DNA of 64,000 bases, taken from UBA4615 sp046046245 (lineage in GTDB: Bacteria; Pseudomonadota; Gammaproteobacteria; Burkholderiales; Burkholderiaceae_E). The stretch covers positions 1-64,000 of the forward strand of contig JBJOKE010000035.1 of NCBI GenBank assembly GCA_046046245.1. Direction: 5' to 3'. Below are positions 1-8,729 of the stretch, in pieces. The notes under the pieces are model-generated. The model saw nothing but the letters and a program-made list of their open reading frames with translations, searched no databases and was not told the origin of the DNA. The position numbers and the translations under genes are program-made. Position 1 is the first letter of the stretch. Each line of letters begins with the position of its first letter.

Positions 1-984
1 GCCGACCAGCTCGGCCGCTCGGTGGGCGACATGTACGCCGGCGCGATCGGCCCGTCGATCGCCCAGGTGGCGATCTTCATGGTCTACATCTTCGTGCTGT
101 CGCTCGTGAAGCCGAAGATGATGCCGCCGCTGCCGCCGGAGGCCCGCACGCTGTCGGGCTGGGCGCTCTGGCGGCGGGTGCTCTGGGGGATGGTCCCGTC
201 GGTCGTGCTGATCTTCCTGGTGCTCGGCACGATCTTCCTGGGACTCGCGACGCCCACCGAGGCCGGCGCGATGGGGGCGGTCGGTGCGATGGGCCTCGCG
301 GCGATGCACAAGCGTCTGTCGTGGACGCTCGTCAGCCAGGCGATGGACGCGACGATGCGGCTCACCGCGATGGTGATCTTCATCCTGATCGGCTCGACCG
401 TCTTCTCGCTCGTGTTCCAGGGGGTCGACGGCGGCATCTGGATCGAGCACATGCTGACCTCGATGACCGGCGGCAGCCCGACGACCTTCCTGATCGTCGT
501 GAACCTGTTCGTGTTCTTCCTGGCGTTCTTCCTCGACTTCTTCGAGATCGCGTTCATCATCGTCCCGCTGCTGGCGCCCGTCGCCGACAAGCTCGGGATC
601 GACCTCGTCTGGTTCGGGGTGCTGCTGTGCGTGAACATGCAGACCTCGTTCATGCACCCGCCGTTCGGCTTCGCGCTGTTCTACCTGCGGGGCATCGCGC
701 CGAAGGAGGTCAAGAGTTCCGACATCTACCTCGGTGCGATCCCCTGGGTGGCGATGCAGTTGCTGCTCGTGGCGCTGCTGATCGGGTTCCCGCAGATGGT
801 CACCGCGTTCATCGACAAGCAGGACCTCGGCGATCTCGACAAGGTCCGCATCGAGGTGCCGAGCGATCCGTCGGGAACCGCCGCGCCCGGCAAGGACGAT
901 TCGCTCACGAACCCCTTCGGGAGCTCCTCCGGCGGGGGGGCGGCCGACGACTCGCTGAAGGACCCGTTCGGCACGAGGAAGTGA
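1..984 (+). CDS. dctM: TRAP transporter large permease subunit (DctM family), C-terminal part
   Basis: The reading frame is open to the left window edge, so the N-terminus is missing; 327 residues are visible. They form a series of hydrophobic membrane segments typical of the large subunit of tripartite ATP-independent periplasmic transporters, which use an ion gradient to import carboxylates delivered by a periplasmic binding protein. The stretch TSFMHPPFGFALFYLRGIAP near codons 215-234 is a family hallmark. About 55 hydrophilic residues follow the last membrane segment, with two near-identical blocks, DDSLTNPFG and DDSLKDPFG; this tail is not part of the usual domain. The gene ends at a strong hairpin. 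A candidate cognate binding protein lies just beyond it but on the opposite strand, an unusual arrangement. The small DctQ subunit, if present, would be to the left. Confidence 0.9.
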   Translation, partial: ADQLGRSVGDMYAGAIGPSIAQVAIFMVYIFVLSLVKPKMMPPLPPEARTLSGWALWRRVLWGMVPSVVLIFLVLGTIFLGLATPTEAGAMGAVGAMGLAAMHKRLSWTLVSQAMDATMRLTAMVIFILIGSTVFSLVFQGVDGGIWIEHMLTSMTGGSPTTFLIVVNLFVFFLAFFLDFFEIAFIIVPLLAPVADKLGIDLVWFGVLLCVNMQTSFMHPPFGFALFYLRGIAPKEVKSSDIYLGAIPWVAMQLLLVALLIGFPQMVTAFIDKQDLGDLDKVRIEVPSDPSGTAAPGKDDSLTNPFGSSSGGGAADDSLKDPFGTRK

Positions 985-1017
985 GCCCGGGGGCCGGCCC
1001 GAGACCGGCTCCCGGAT

Positions 1018-1049
1018 GAAGAAGGGCCCCGCAAGCGGGGCCCTTCTTC
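1018..1049. terminator. Bidirectional hairpin between dctM and dctP
   Basis: Positions 1018-1032 and 1035-1049 are perfect inverted repeats (arm GAAGAAGGGCCCCGC), closing on a CAAG tetraloop. The A-rich 5' and T-containing 3' flanks allow termination in both directions, which suits two convergent genes. Confidence 0.8.
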
Positions 1050-1099
1050 GTTCGTGACGGCGGGCGCGTCGGTGACGCGCCCGCGTCCTGCCGCGGGGG

Positions 1100-2188
1100 T
1101 CAGCGGCGCGTCGTCGCCATGAACCCGTCGAAGCGCGCCTCGGCCACCTGGTGCCAGGAGATCTGGTCCTTGGCGAAGTTGAAGTAGTGGTCGTGGACCT
1201 TCTTGAAGTCCGCGTTCTTCTCCGCGGTCTCCTTGTAGATGTCCAGGGCCGCGGCGTAGGCCGCATCCATCACCACCTTCGGGAAGGCGCGCAGTTGGGC
1301 GCCGCCCGCCAGCAGCCGGCGCAGCGCCGGCGGGTTCACCGCGTCGTATTCGGCCATCAGGTCGACGTTGCCCTCTGCGCACGCGGCCTGGAGCGCCGAC
1401 TTGTAGGCCGGCGGCAGCGACTCCCAGGCCTTCTGGTTCACGATCGTGTGCAGGCCCGGGCCGCCTTCCCAGAAGCCCGGCGTGTAGTAGAACCTCGCGA
1501 CCTTGCCCAGGCCGAGCTTCTCGTCGTCGAACGGACCGACCCACTCCGCGGCGTCGATCGTGCCTTTCTCGAGCGACGAGTAGATGTCGCCGGCGGCGAT
1601 CTGCTGCGGCACCGCACCGAGCTTCGCCATCACCGCGCCCGCCAGGCCGGCGATCCGGAACTTCAGGCCCTTCATGTCGTCGAGCGTGTTGATCTCCTTG
1701 CGGAACCAGCCGCCCATCTGCGTGCCGGTGTTCCCGGCGAGCAGCGCCACGACGCCGTTCTTGCCGGCGAACTCGTTGTAGACCTTGTCGCCGCCGCCGT
1801 GATACCACCACGAGTTCATCTGGCGGGCGTTCAGGCCGAAGGGCACCGCCGTGCCGAACGACCAGGTCGGATCCTTGCCGAAGTAGTAGTAGAGGGCGGT
1901 ATGCCCGATCTCGACGGTGCCGCTCTGCACCGCGTCCAGGACCTGCAGCGCCGGGACGATCTCGCCGGGCGCGTGGTTGGAGATCGTGAACTTGCCGTCG
2001 GTCAAGGACGCGACGCGCTTCGAGATCACCTCGCCGACGCCGTACAGGGTGCTGAGGCTCTTCGCGAAGCTCGAGGGCATGCGCCAGCGCACGGTGGGCT
2101 GTGCCTGGACGATCGCCGGTGCGCCGAGGATCACGCCGCCGGTGGCGGCGGTGGTACCGGCCTGTCTGAGGAAGGAACGACGCTCCAT
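1100..2188 (-). CDS. dctP: TRAP transporter substrate-binding protein, TakP/DctP-like
   Basis: This 362-residue protein begins MERRSFLRQAG, a twin-arginine-like signal followed by an Ala/Gly-rich hydrophobic stretch ending near VQAQPTVRW, so the mature protein should be periplasmic. An upstream in-frame ATG would add 13 residues before the signal and is less likely. The block TIDAAEWVGPFDDEKLGLGK resembles the subgroup of DctP-family proteins that bind 2-oxo acids or lactate (TakP type). Known role: captures the substrate and hands it to the DctQ/DctM membrane pair. It converges on dctM rather than preceding it in an operon, so it is transcribed from its own promoter. The substrate itself cannot be read from the sequence. 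Confidence 0.9.
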   Translation of the reverse strand: MERRSFLRQAGTTAATGGVILGAPAIVQAQPTVRWRMPSSFAKSLSTLYGVGEVISKRVASLTDGKFTISNHAPGEIVPALQVLDAVQSGTVEIGHTALYYYFGKDPTWSFGTAVPFGLNARQMNSWWYHGGGDKVYNEFAGKNGVVALLAGNTGTQMGGWFRKEINTLDDMKGLKFRIAGLAGAVMAKLGAVPQQIAAGDIYSSLEKGTIDAAEWVGPFDDEKLGLGKVARFYYTPGFWEGGPGLHTIVNQKAWESLPPAYKSALQAACAEGNVDLMAEYDAVNPPALRRLLAGGAQLRAFPKVVMDAAYAAALDIYKETAEKNADFKKVHDHYFNFAKDQISWHQVAEARFDGFMATTRR

Positions 2189-2283
2189 CGTGTTGTCTCC
2201 GTATCGGGTCGGGGGAGACGCCGGCACGGGTGAGGACCGTCGCGCGGCGTCGCCGGGCGCATCGTGCGCCGTCGGGCCGGCGG

Positions 2284-2312
2284 ATTCTAAGCTCGGCTTT
2301 GGGTCCGGGCAA
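2284..2312 (-). promoter_or_regulatory. Candidate sigma-70 promoter of dctP
   Basis: On the minus strand there is TTGCCC (2307-2312), a 17-bp spacer and TAGAAT (2284-2289). It lies about 95 bp upstream of the chosen dctP start, leaving a GC-rich leader. Confidence 0.55.
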
Positions 2313-2403
2313 CGGATTCCCGGCCCGGCCGCGAGGGCAGGGCGTCGACGCGGGTCCGCGCGCCCGTCGCGCCCCGCGCGCGCCTGGCGCCGCCAGCGCC
2401 GCG

Positions 2404-3804
2404 TCAGGCGGCGGCCAGCCTCGCGCGGGCGCGGGCGACCGCCGCGCGGACCTGAGCGGGCGCGGTGCCGCCCACGTGGTCGCGTGCGGCCACCGAGCCC
2501 TCGGGGGTCAGCACCGCGTAGACGTCGTCGCCGACGAGCGGGCTGAACGCCCGCAACTGATCCAGCGTCAGATCCGACAGGTCCTTGCCCGCGTCGGCGG
2601 CGGTTCGCACCGCGCTCGCGACGGCCTCGTGCGCGTCGCGGAAGGGCAGGCCCTTCTTCACCAGGTAGTCGGCCAGGTCGGTCGCCGTCGAGAAGCCCTC
2701 CGCCGCGGCCTGCCGCATCCGCCCGGCCTTCACGCGGATGCCGCCCACGAGATCCACGAAGATCCGCAGCGTGTCGGTCAGCGTGTCGGCGGTGTCGAAG
2801 AGCGGCTCCTTGTCCTCCTGGTTGTCCTTGTTGTAGGCGAGCGGCTGGCCCTTCATCAGCACCAGCAGCGCGGTCAGGTGGCCGACCACTCGACCGGTCT
2901 TGCCGCGCGCGAGCTCCGGCACGTCGGGATTCTTCTTCTGCGGCATGATCGAGCTGCCGGTGCAGAAGCGATCGGCGAGGTCGATGAAACCCACCCGCGG
3001 GCTCATCCAGGTGACCAGCTCCTCCGAGAGCCGCGACACGTGGACCATCGCGAGCGACGCCGCCGCGCAGAACTCGATCGCGAAATCGCGGTCGGAGACG
3101 GCGTCGAGCGAATTGCCGCAGACGCCGTCGAAGCCCAGCTCGCGCGCGACGCGCTCGCGGTCGATCGGGTAGCTGGTGCCGGCGAGGGCTGCCGCGCCCA
3201 GCGGCAGCCGGTTCACCCGGCGGCGGCAGTCCGCGAGGCGCTCGGCGTCGCGCGAGAACATCTCGACGTACGCCATCAGGTGGTGGCCGAAGGTCACCGG
3301 CTGCGCGACCTGCAGGTGCGTGAAGCCCGGCATGATGGTCTCGGCGTGTGCCTCGGCGAGATCCACCAGCGCGGTCTGCAGCGCTGCCAGCAGCGTGCCT
3401 GCGTCATCGATCGCGGCGCGCAGCCACAGCCGGATGTCCGTCGCCACCTGGTCGTTGCGCGAGCGCGCGGTGTGCAGCCGCTTGCCGGCATCGCCCACCA
3501 GGTCGGTCAGCCGCTTCTCGATGTTCAGATGGACGTCCTCGAGGTCGATCGACCACACGAACGTGCCGGCCTCGATCTCGGCGCGGATCGTCGCCATGCC
3601 TCGTCGGATCGCGTCGAGCTCGGCCTCGGTCAGCAGGCCGACGGCCTGCAGCATCGCCGCATGGGCGAGCGAGCCGTCGATGTCGAAGAGGGCGAGGCGT
3701 TGGTCGAAATCGACGGAGGCCGTGTAGCGCTTGACCAACTCCGCCACCGGCTCGGAGAACCGGGCGGACCACGCCTCGGATTTCTTGGCGAACTGATCTG
3801 TCAT
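2404..3804 (-). CDS. argH: Argininosuccinate lyase
   Basis: ArgH cleaves argininosuccinate to arginine and fumarate, the last step of arginine synthesis, in the cytoplasm. The 466-residue length is normal for the family. HTARSRNDQ (about residues 109-117) and the fumarase-superfamily signature GSSIMPQKKNPDVPE (about residue 281 on), carrying the catalytic serine loop, are intact. The start MTDQFAKKSEAW was chosen because upstream in-frame sequence overlaps the divergent sensor kinase gene and has no similarity to the family. The start lies only 12 bp from the kinase start on the other strand, so each promoter must sit inside the neighbour's 5' coding region. Confidence 0.97.
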   Translation of the reverse strand: MTDQFAKKSEAWSARFSEPVAELVKRYTASVDFDQRLALFDIDGSLAHAAMLQAVGLLTEAELDAIRRGMATIRAEIEAGTFVWSIDLEDVHLNIEKRLTDLVGDAGKRLHTARSRNDQVATDIRLWLRAAIDDAGTLLAALQTALVDLAEAHAETIMPGFTHLQVAQPVTFGHHLMAYVEMFSRDAERLADCRRRVNRLPLGAAALAGTSYPIDRERVARELGFDGVCGNSLDAVSDRDFAIEFCAAASLAMVHVSRLSEELVTWMSPRVGFIDLADRFCTGSSIMPQKKNPDVPELARGKTGRVVGHLTALLVLMKGQPLAYNKDNQEDKEPLFDTADTLTDTLRIFVDLVGGIRVKAGRMRQAAAEGFSTATDLADYLVKKGLPFRDAHEAVASAVRTAADAGKDLSDLTLDQLRAFSPLVGDDVYAVLTPEGSVAARDHVGGTAPAQVRAAVARARARLAAA

Positions 3805-3816
3805 ACTCTCGTGCCC

Positions 3817-4953
3817 ATGGCGCCCAGCGACGCAAAAACCGCGGATTATAAGACCGCGGGCCCTCCGGCCGATCCGTCCGCGCGCGCGCGGCGCCAGTCC
3901 GAGGGGGCCTCTGCCCCGATCCTGCCCGATACCTGCAATCTCGGCATCGTGCTGCGCACGCTGGTGCCGCTGAATGCGGCGGCCCTGCTGGCGGCCTGCG
4001 CGGCCTCCTCCGATCCGGCGGATGCCGCGAACCGGTTCGTCGCGCTGGCCATGATCGTCGAACCGGTGGCGCTCGCCTCGCTGCTGCTGCTGTGTCCGCT
4101 CAGCCGGGCCGTCAACGGCTGGCCGCACCGGTGGCAGTGGTCGATCGCGCTCGGCATCCCGGCACTGCTCGCCGCGCTCGCCTCGCTCGTCGTGCTGCGC
4201 ATCGCCGCACCCGCGCTCGGCGCCGACGAGGTCCTGTGGCAGGCGGGCTGTCGGGCGCTGCTCGGCGGGGCGGCGGCCTGGGCCTTCATCGAGTACTTCC
4301 GTCTGCGCGCGCGGGCGTTCTCCCCCTCGTTCTCCGAGGCTCGGCTGCAGGCGCTGCAGGCCCGGATCCGTCCGCACTTCCTGTTCAACAGCCTGAATGC
4401 CGTGCTCGGGCTGATGCGCAGCGACCCTCGCCGCGCGGAGGCCACGCTCGAGAACCTGGCCGACCTGTTCCGGGTCTTCATGCGCGATGCGCGCGAGCTG
4501 GTGCCGCTGGACGACGAGGTGGTGACCTGCAAGGAGTATCTCGCGATCGAGCAGCTTCGGCTCGGGGACCGGCTGAACGTCGCCTGGCAGCTCGACCAGA
4601 TGCCAGGAGACGCGCTGCTGCCGTCGCTGCTGCTGCAGCCGCTGATCGAGAACGCGGTCCACCACGGGATCGAGCCGAACACCGAGCCAGGCACGATCGA
4701 GATCGTCGTGAGCCGGCCCGGCGAGCGGGTCCGCGTCGAGATCGCGAACCCGCTCGCACCCACCCCTCCTGTGCGACCGGGCAACCAGATGGCGCTCTCC
4801 AACGTGCGGGAGAGGCTGATGCTGCTGTACGATATGGAGGCCGAGCTCAAGACCGGCGTCGACAACGGCCGGTTCAGGGTCCTTCTCGAGTTCCCCTACA
4901 GAAAAGAAAGAAGACGCCGAGATGTCCGACGCTACTTCGATCCTGATCGTTGA
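3817..4953 (+). CDS. LytS/AlgZ-type sensor histidine kinase
   Basis: This 378-residue membrane kinase partners the regulator that follows. A short N-terminal lead and the block LPDTCNLGIVLRTL precede four predicted membrane segments (about residues 45-165). Next comes the His_kinase domain with the phospho-acceptor in RPHFLFNSLN (His187) and an N-box-like ATP site LQPLIENAVHHGI (about 270-283). This is the non-orthodox LytS/YehU family; the closest characterised architecture is AlgZ (FimS) of pseudomonads. The ATG at 3817 is the only reasonable start before the first membrane segment; a GTG at 3811 is possible. The last 32 bp overlap the regulator gene, implying translational coupling. The signal sensed is unknown. 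Confidence 0.9.
   Translation: MAPSDAKTADYKTAGPPADPSARARRQSEGASAPILPDTCNLGIVLRTLVPLNAAALLAACAASSDPADAANRFVALAMIVEPVALASLLLLCPLSRAVNGWPHRWQWSIALGIPALLAALASLVVLRIAAPALGADEVLWQAGCRALLGGAAAWAFIEYFRLRARAFSPSFSEARLQALQARIRPHFLFNSLNAVLGLMRSDPRRAEATLENLADLFRVFMRDARELVPLDDEVVTCKEYLAIEQLRLGDRLNVAWQLDQMPGDALLPSLLLQPLIENAVHHGIEPNTEPGTIEIVVSRPGERVRVEIANPLAPTPPVRPGNQMALSNVRERLMLLYDMEAELKTGVDNGRFRVLLEFPYRKERRRRDVRRYFDPDR
3845..3850 (-). promoter_or_regulatory. Perfect -10 box (TATAAT) for argH inside the kinase 5' end
   Basis: Read on the minus strand, 3845-3850 is TATAAT, about 40 bp upstream of the argH start. No good -35 hexamer is seen at 16-18 bp. It lies within codons 10-12 of the divergent kinase gene. 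Confidence 0.4.
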
Positions 4954-5728
4954 CGACGAGGCACCGGCGCGTGCCCGTCTGCGCGAGGTGCTGGCCGATC
5001 TCGCGCCCGAGTTCCCCCATCGCATCGTCGGCGAGGCCGCCAACGCGCCCGAAGCGCTCGCGCAGATCGAGTCGCAGCGACCGCAGATCGTGCTGATGGA
5101 CGTCCAGATGCCGGGCATGACCGGCATCGAGCTGGCTCGCCACATCTCGGCACGTGCCGGCGAGGGCGACCAGGACGATCCGAAGCCGATGCCGCTGGTC
5201 ATCTTCGTGACCGCGTTCGATGAATTCGCCGTCGAGGCCTTCGAGGTCAACGCACTCGACTACCTGCTCAAGCCGGTCCGTGCGCAGCGGCTGCTCGGTG
5301 CGCTGAAGCGTGCGCAGACGCTGCTCCCGGCCGAGCACCTCGAGGCGATCGACCAGCTGGTCAAGGCCACGAACACGCGACGCCGTCACCTGTCGGTGCA
5401 CGAGCGCGGTCGCGTGATCCTGGTGCCGCTCGAGCAGGTGCTCTACCTGAAGGCCGAGCTCAAGTACATCACCGTCCGGACCCGCGAACGCGAGTTCCTG
5501 ATCGAGGAGTCCCTGACGTCCCTCGAGGAGGAGTTCAAGGACCGGTTCGTGCGCATCCACCGCAACGCGCTCGTCGCGCGGCCGTCGATCGCCGGCTTCG
5601 AGCGGGTCACCCCGACGGGCGAGGGCGAGGCCGGCGATCCGTACTGGCAGGTGGTGCTGCGCGAGGTGCCCGAGAAGCTGCCGGTCAGCCGGCGGCAGTG
5701 GTCCATCGTCAAGGGGCTGGTGAGCTGA
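4922..5728 (+). CDS. algR: LytTR-family response regulator (AlgR-like)
   Basis: The 268-residue protein has an N-terminal receiver domain (about 6-130) with the acidic pair in VDDEAPARARL, phospho-acceptor Asp60 in MDVQMPGM, the Thr switch in FVTAFDEFAVEAF and the Lys in LLKPVRAQR. A C-terminal LytTR DNA-binding domain follows (about 155-265). It overlaps the kinase gene by 32 bp and runs directly into hemC, the order seen in many beta- and gammaproteobacteria (algZ-algR-hemC). AlgR in pseudomonads controls alginate, motility and virulence genes, but the targets here cannot be inferred. The symbol reflects family and synteny. Confidence 0.88.
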   Translation: MSDATSILIVDDEAPARARLREVLADLAPEFPHRIVGEAANAPEALAQIESQRPQIVLMDVQMPGMTGIELARHISARAGEGDQDDPKPMPLVIFVTAFDEFAVEAFEVNALDYLLKPVRAQRLLGALKRAQTLLPAEHLEAIDQLVKATNTRRRHLSVHERGRVILVPLEQVLYLKAELKYITVRTREREFLIEESLTSLEEEFKDRFVRIHRNALVARPSIAGFERVTPTGEGEAGDPYWQVVLREVPEKLPVSRRQWSIVKGLVS

Positions 5729-5736
5729 GCACGTCC

Positions 5737-6705
5737 GTGGCGTCGGCCTCGGCCGGTCCGGCGCTCCCTCCGCCCGTACGCCTCGTCATCGCGACGCGCG
5801 AGAGCCGTCTCGCCCTGTGGCAGGCGCACCACGTCCGCGATCGCCTGCGCGAGCTGTACCCGGCCTGCGACGTGCAGCTGCTGGGCATGACCACGATGGG
5901 TGACCAGGTCCTCGATCGCTCGCTGAACGAGATCGGCGGCAAGGGGCTGTTCACCAAGGAGCTCGAGGTGGCGCTGGCCGACGGGCGTGCCGACCTCGCC
6001 GTCCATTCGCTGAAGGACGTGCCGATGGAGCTGCCGGAGGGCTTCGAGCTCGCGGCGGTGATGCGGCGCGAGGACCCCCGTGACGCATTCGTGTCTCCGC
6101 GCTTCGCATCCCTGGATGCGCTGCCGCAGGGCGCGCGAGTCGGCACCTCGAGCCTGCGGCGCGCCGCGCAGCTGTCGGAGCGGCGCCCGGACCTGCAGAT
6201 CCTGCCGCTGCGCGGGAACCTCGACACGCGCCTGCGCAAGCTCGACGCCGGCGACTACGATGCGATCGTGCTCGCCGCGGCCGGCCTGAAGCGCCTGGGG
6301 CTCGCCGACCGGATCCGCGACGTGATGCCCCCGGCGACCAGCCTGCCGGCGCCGGGACAAGGCGCGCTCGGCATCGAGATCCTGTCGGGGCGCCGCGACG
6401 TGCGGGCGTGGCTGGCGCCGCTGGTCGACCGCCGGACGTGGCTGGAGGTGACGGCCGAGCGTTCGGTGTCGCGGGCACTCGGGGGCAGCTGCCGGATCCC
6501 GCTCGCTGCCTACGCGGTCGTGCAGCCCGATGGCCTGCTGAAGCTCGACGCGCTGCTCGCCACCGACGGACGCGTGCGCCGGACCGAGGTCCGGACGCCG
6601 ACGCCGGTCGATGCATCCCGCGGCGGCCCGGAACGCGAAGGCGAGGGCGCCGACTACACGGCCGCCGAGGCGCTCGGCGAGCGCGCGGCGATCGGCCTGC
6701 GCTGA
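5737..6705 (+). CDS. hemC: Porphobilinogen deaminase (hydroxymethylbilane synthase)
   Basis: HemC joins four porphobilinogen molecules into hydroxymethylbilane for tetrapyrrole synthesis. The start of the conserved region, VRLVIATRESRLALWQAHHV, and the dipyrromethane cofactor cysteine in GGSCRIPLAAY (Cys252) are present. The GTG at 5737, 8 bp after the regulator stop, gives 322 residues, close to the family norm. A GTG at 5698 inside the regulator gene would add 13 poorly conserved residues. A somewhat unusual insertion near the C-terminus (VDASRGGPEREGEGADYTA) precedes the final helix. It heads the hemC-hemD-hemX-hemY group and is probably co-transcribed with it. Confidence 0.96.
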   Translation: MASASAGPALPPPVRLVIATRESRLALWQAHHVRDRLRELYPACDVQLLGMTTMGDQVLDRSLNEIGGKGLFTKELEVALADGRADLAVHSLKDVPMELPEGFELAAVMRREDPRDAFVSPRFASLDALPQGARVGTSSLRRAAQLSERRPDLQILPLRGNLDTRLRKLDAGDYDAIVLAAAGLKRLGLADRIRDVMPPATSLPAPGQGALGIEILSGRRDVRAWLAPLVDRRTWLEVTAERSVSRALGGSCRIPLAAYAVVQPDGLLKLDALLATDGRVRRTEVRTPTPVDASRGGPEREGEGADYTAAEALGERAAIGLR

Positions 6706-6748
6706 GCCGGCACGGCCCGCCGCGGGCGGGTCGTCCGGCGCGACGCCG

Positions 6749-7561
6749 ATGACCGAACGCGCCGTCGCGGACCGCCTCGTCGTCCTCACCCAGCCGGCGC
6801 GCCGCGCCGCCTCGCTTGCCGCCGCGCTGCGCGCGCGCGGGGCCGATGCGGTCGAATGGCCGCTGACCGAGATCGACGAGGTACCGGGCTTCGACTGGCA
6901 GGCGCTCGCACGGACGCTCGCCCGCTGCCGCTGGGCGCTGTGGCCGAGTCCGGCGGCGATCGAGGTGACGCTCGGCGGGCTGTCGCACCGGGGGCTCGCC
7001 TGGCCTGCGGGCACCGGTCTCGGGCTGATCGGGCCGGGCAGCCGCGAGGCGCTCGCCGGCTGGCTCGGGCGGCTGCGGGGCCTCGACGCCGCGCCGGTGA
7101 TCGAGCCGCGCGCAGCGCCGTTCGACGCGGACGCGCTGCTCGCGCGGGACGAGCTCGCGCGGCTCGACGGCGTCGAAATCGCGGTGCTGCGCCGCGCCGA
7201 CGGTCGCGAGGCCTGGCTGCACGTGCTGCAGGCGCGCGGCGCCGCGCTGCACGCGATCACCGTGTATGCCGCCCGAGACGCCGGGCCGCCCCCGGACGCG
7301 GCAGGTCGGCTCGTCTCGCGTGCGGCGGCCGATGCGCCGGCGTGCTTCAGCGTCGCGAGCACGGACGCCGGTGCGCGACTCGCCGCCTTCGTCGCGACGC
7401 TTCCCTGTGCGGCCTGGGCCTTGCGGCAGCCGGTGCTCACGCAGCATCCGCGGATCGCCGAAGCCCTCGTCCGGCAGGGGTGGCAACGCGTCATCACCCA
7501 CGCACCCGGGTCGGACGCGCTGGCCGCCGAGATAGAATCGCTGCGACGCGAACGACCATGA
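6749..7561 (+). CDS. hemD: Uroporphyrinogen-III synthase
   Basis: HemD cyclises hydroxymethylbilane with inversion of ring D to give uroporphyrinogen III. The family is poorly conserved in sequence. The call rests on length (270 residues), the bilobed pattern with LVVLTQPARRAASLAAALR at the N-terminus and a C-terminal FSVASTDAGARLAAFV segment, and position immediately after hemC and before hemX. The start MTERAVADRLVVLTQP was chosen over an in-frame ATG at 6611, which lies within hemC. The stop overlaps the hemX start (ATGA), indicating coupling. Confidence 0.9.
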   Translation: MTERAVADRLVVLTQPARRAASLAAALRARGADAVEWPLTEIDEVPGFDWQALARTLARCRWALWPSPAAIEVTLGGLSHRGLAWPAGTGLGLIGPGSREALAGWLGRLRGLDAAPVIEPRAAPFDADALLARDELARLDGVEIAVLRRADGREAWLHVLQARGAALHAITVYAARDAGPPPDAAGRLVSRAAADAPACFSVASTDAGARLAAFVATLPCAAWALRQPVLTQHPRIAEALVRQGWQRVITHAPGSDALAAEIESLRRERP

Positions 7562-8724
7562 CCAGCGAACCCTCCGAGGCCACTGCAGCGGCCCCCGCGC
7601 GTGCGGCGGCGAGCCCCGACCCGTCGACCGACGCGGCACCCGAGCGGGCGGCCACCGGGGGACGGCGCGCGTCCGACCGGTCCGCGCGGTCTTCCGGCGA
7701 GGCGGCCCGGCGCGGCCTGCCCGCCTGGACGCTGGTGGCCGTCGGGATGCTCGTGGCCCTGGGCGCCTGGTTCGTCCAGGACCGGATGGGCCGGGTCGAG
7801 CGCGATCTCGTCCGACGGCTGCAGGACGCCGAGCTGCGCGACGGTCAGCGCGACCAGCAGCTGAAACTGCTCGGCGACACGCTGCGCGAGACGCAGGCGA
7901 AGGCTGCGATCCTGGAGGCGAAGATCGCCGACTCGCTCGGCCAGCAGTCGCAGCTGCGCCAGCTCTACGACGAGATGGCGCGCACGCGCGGCGACCTGAT
8001 GCTCGCTGACGTCGAGAACTCCATCATGATCGCCGCCCAGCAGCTGCAGCTCGGCGGCAACGTCCAGAGCGCGCTGCTGGCGCTGTCCGATGCCGAGCAG
8101 GTGCTCGCGCGCTCGAATCAGTCGGCCCCGATCGGGCTGCGTCGTGTCATCACCCGGGACATCGAGCGCCTGAAGGCGGTGCCGCTCGCCGACTTCGCGG
8201 CGGCCGTCAACCGGCTCGACGCGGTCGTCGGCATGGTCGAGCAGATGCCGTTGCTGGCCGACGTGCAGCTCGCGGGGGCGGCGTCGGCGGGGGCCCGTGC
8301 CGGGGGGGCTGATCTCCAGCCCGGGCTGCGTGGCCTGCCCGAGCGGGTGGCGCGGACCGGCCAGCAGGGCTGGGACGCGTTCGTCGCCGAGCTGCGGGCG
8401 CTGGTGCGGGTGCAGCGCGTCGACCAGCCCGAGGCGCTGCTGCTGTCGCCGGACCAGCGGTTCCTGGCCCGCGAGTCGCTGCGGCTGCAGCTGCTCAACG
8501 CGCGGCTGAACCTGCTGGCGCGCAACGAGCAGCTGTTCCGGGCCGACCTCGGCCGCGCGACCGCGGCGATCGACAAGTGGTTCGACGGCCAGCACAAGTC
8601 GGTCGTCGCCGCGCAGGGAGCGCTGCGCCAGCTGCAGGCCACGCGCCTCGCGGTCGACCTGCCGTCGCTCGCCGAGAGCGTCGCGGCGGTGCGCGCCGCC
8701 CGGGCGGCGAGCGACGCGAGGTAG
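7558..8724 (+). CDS. hemX: HemX-family membrane protein (heme operon)
   Basis: This is a 388-residue, single-pass, inner-membrane protein of the HemX family found downstream of hemD. The N-terminus is an Ala/Pro/Asp-rich, probably disordered cytoplasmic segment of about 55 residues. One membrane helix follows (TLVAVGMLVALGAWF, about 60-80), then a long coiled-coil-prone region (MGRVERDLVRRLQDAELRD onward) and the conserved helical HemX domain. It lacks the methyltransferase motifs of CysG, so the frequent label uroporphyrinogen-III methyltransferase is not supported. Its function is unproven; a scaffold role in heme synthesis has been suggested. It begins inside the hemD stop codon. Confidence 0.9.
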   Translation: MTSEPSEATAAAPARAAASPDPSTDAAPERAATGGRRASDRSARSSGEAARRGLPAWTLVAVGMLVALGAWFVQDRMGRVERDLVRRLQDAELRDGQRDQQLKLLGDTLRETQAKAAILEAKIADSLGQQSQLRQLYDEMARTRGDLMLADVENSIMIAAQQLQLGGNVQSALLALSDAEQVLARSNQSAPIGLRRVITRDIERLKAVPLADFAAAVNRLDAVVGMVEQMPLLADVQLAGAASAGARAGGADLQPGLRGLPERVARTGQQGWDAFVAELRALVRVQRVDQPEALLLSPDQRFLARESLRLQLLNARLNLLARNEQLFRADLGRATAAIDKWFDGQHKSVVAAQGALRQLQATRLAVDLPSLAESVAAVRAARAASDAR

Positions 8725-8729
8725 CCGCC

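Noticed and set aside
5443..8595. Minus-strand open frame of about 1050 codons opposite hemC/hemD/hemX
   Set aside because: It is antisense to clearly conserved heme genes, with a composition typical of a reverse-complement shadow.
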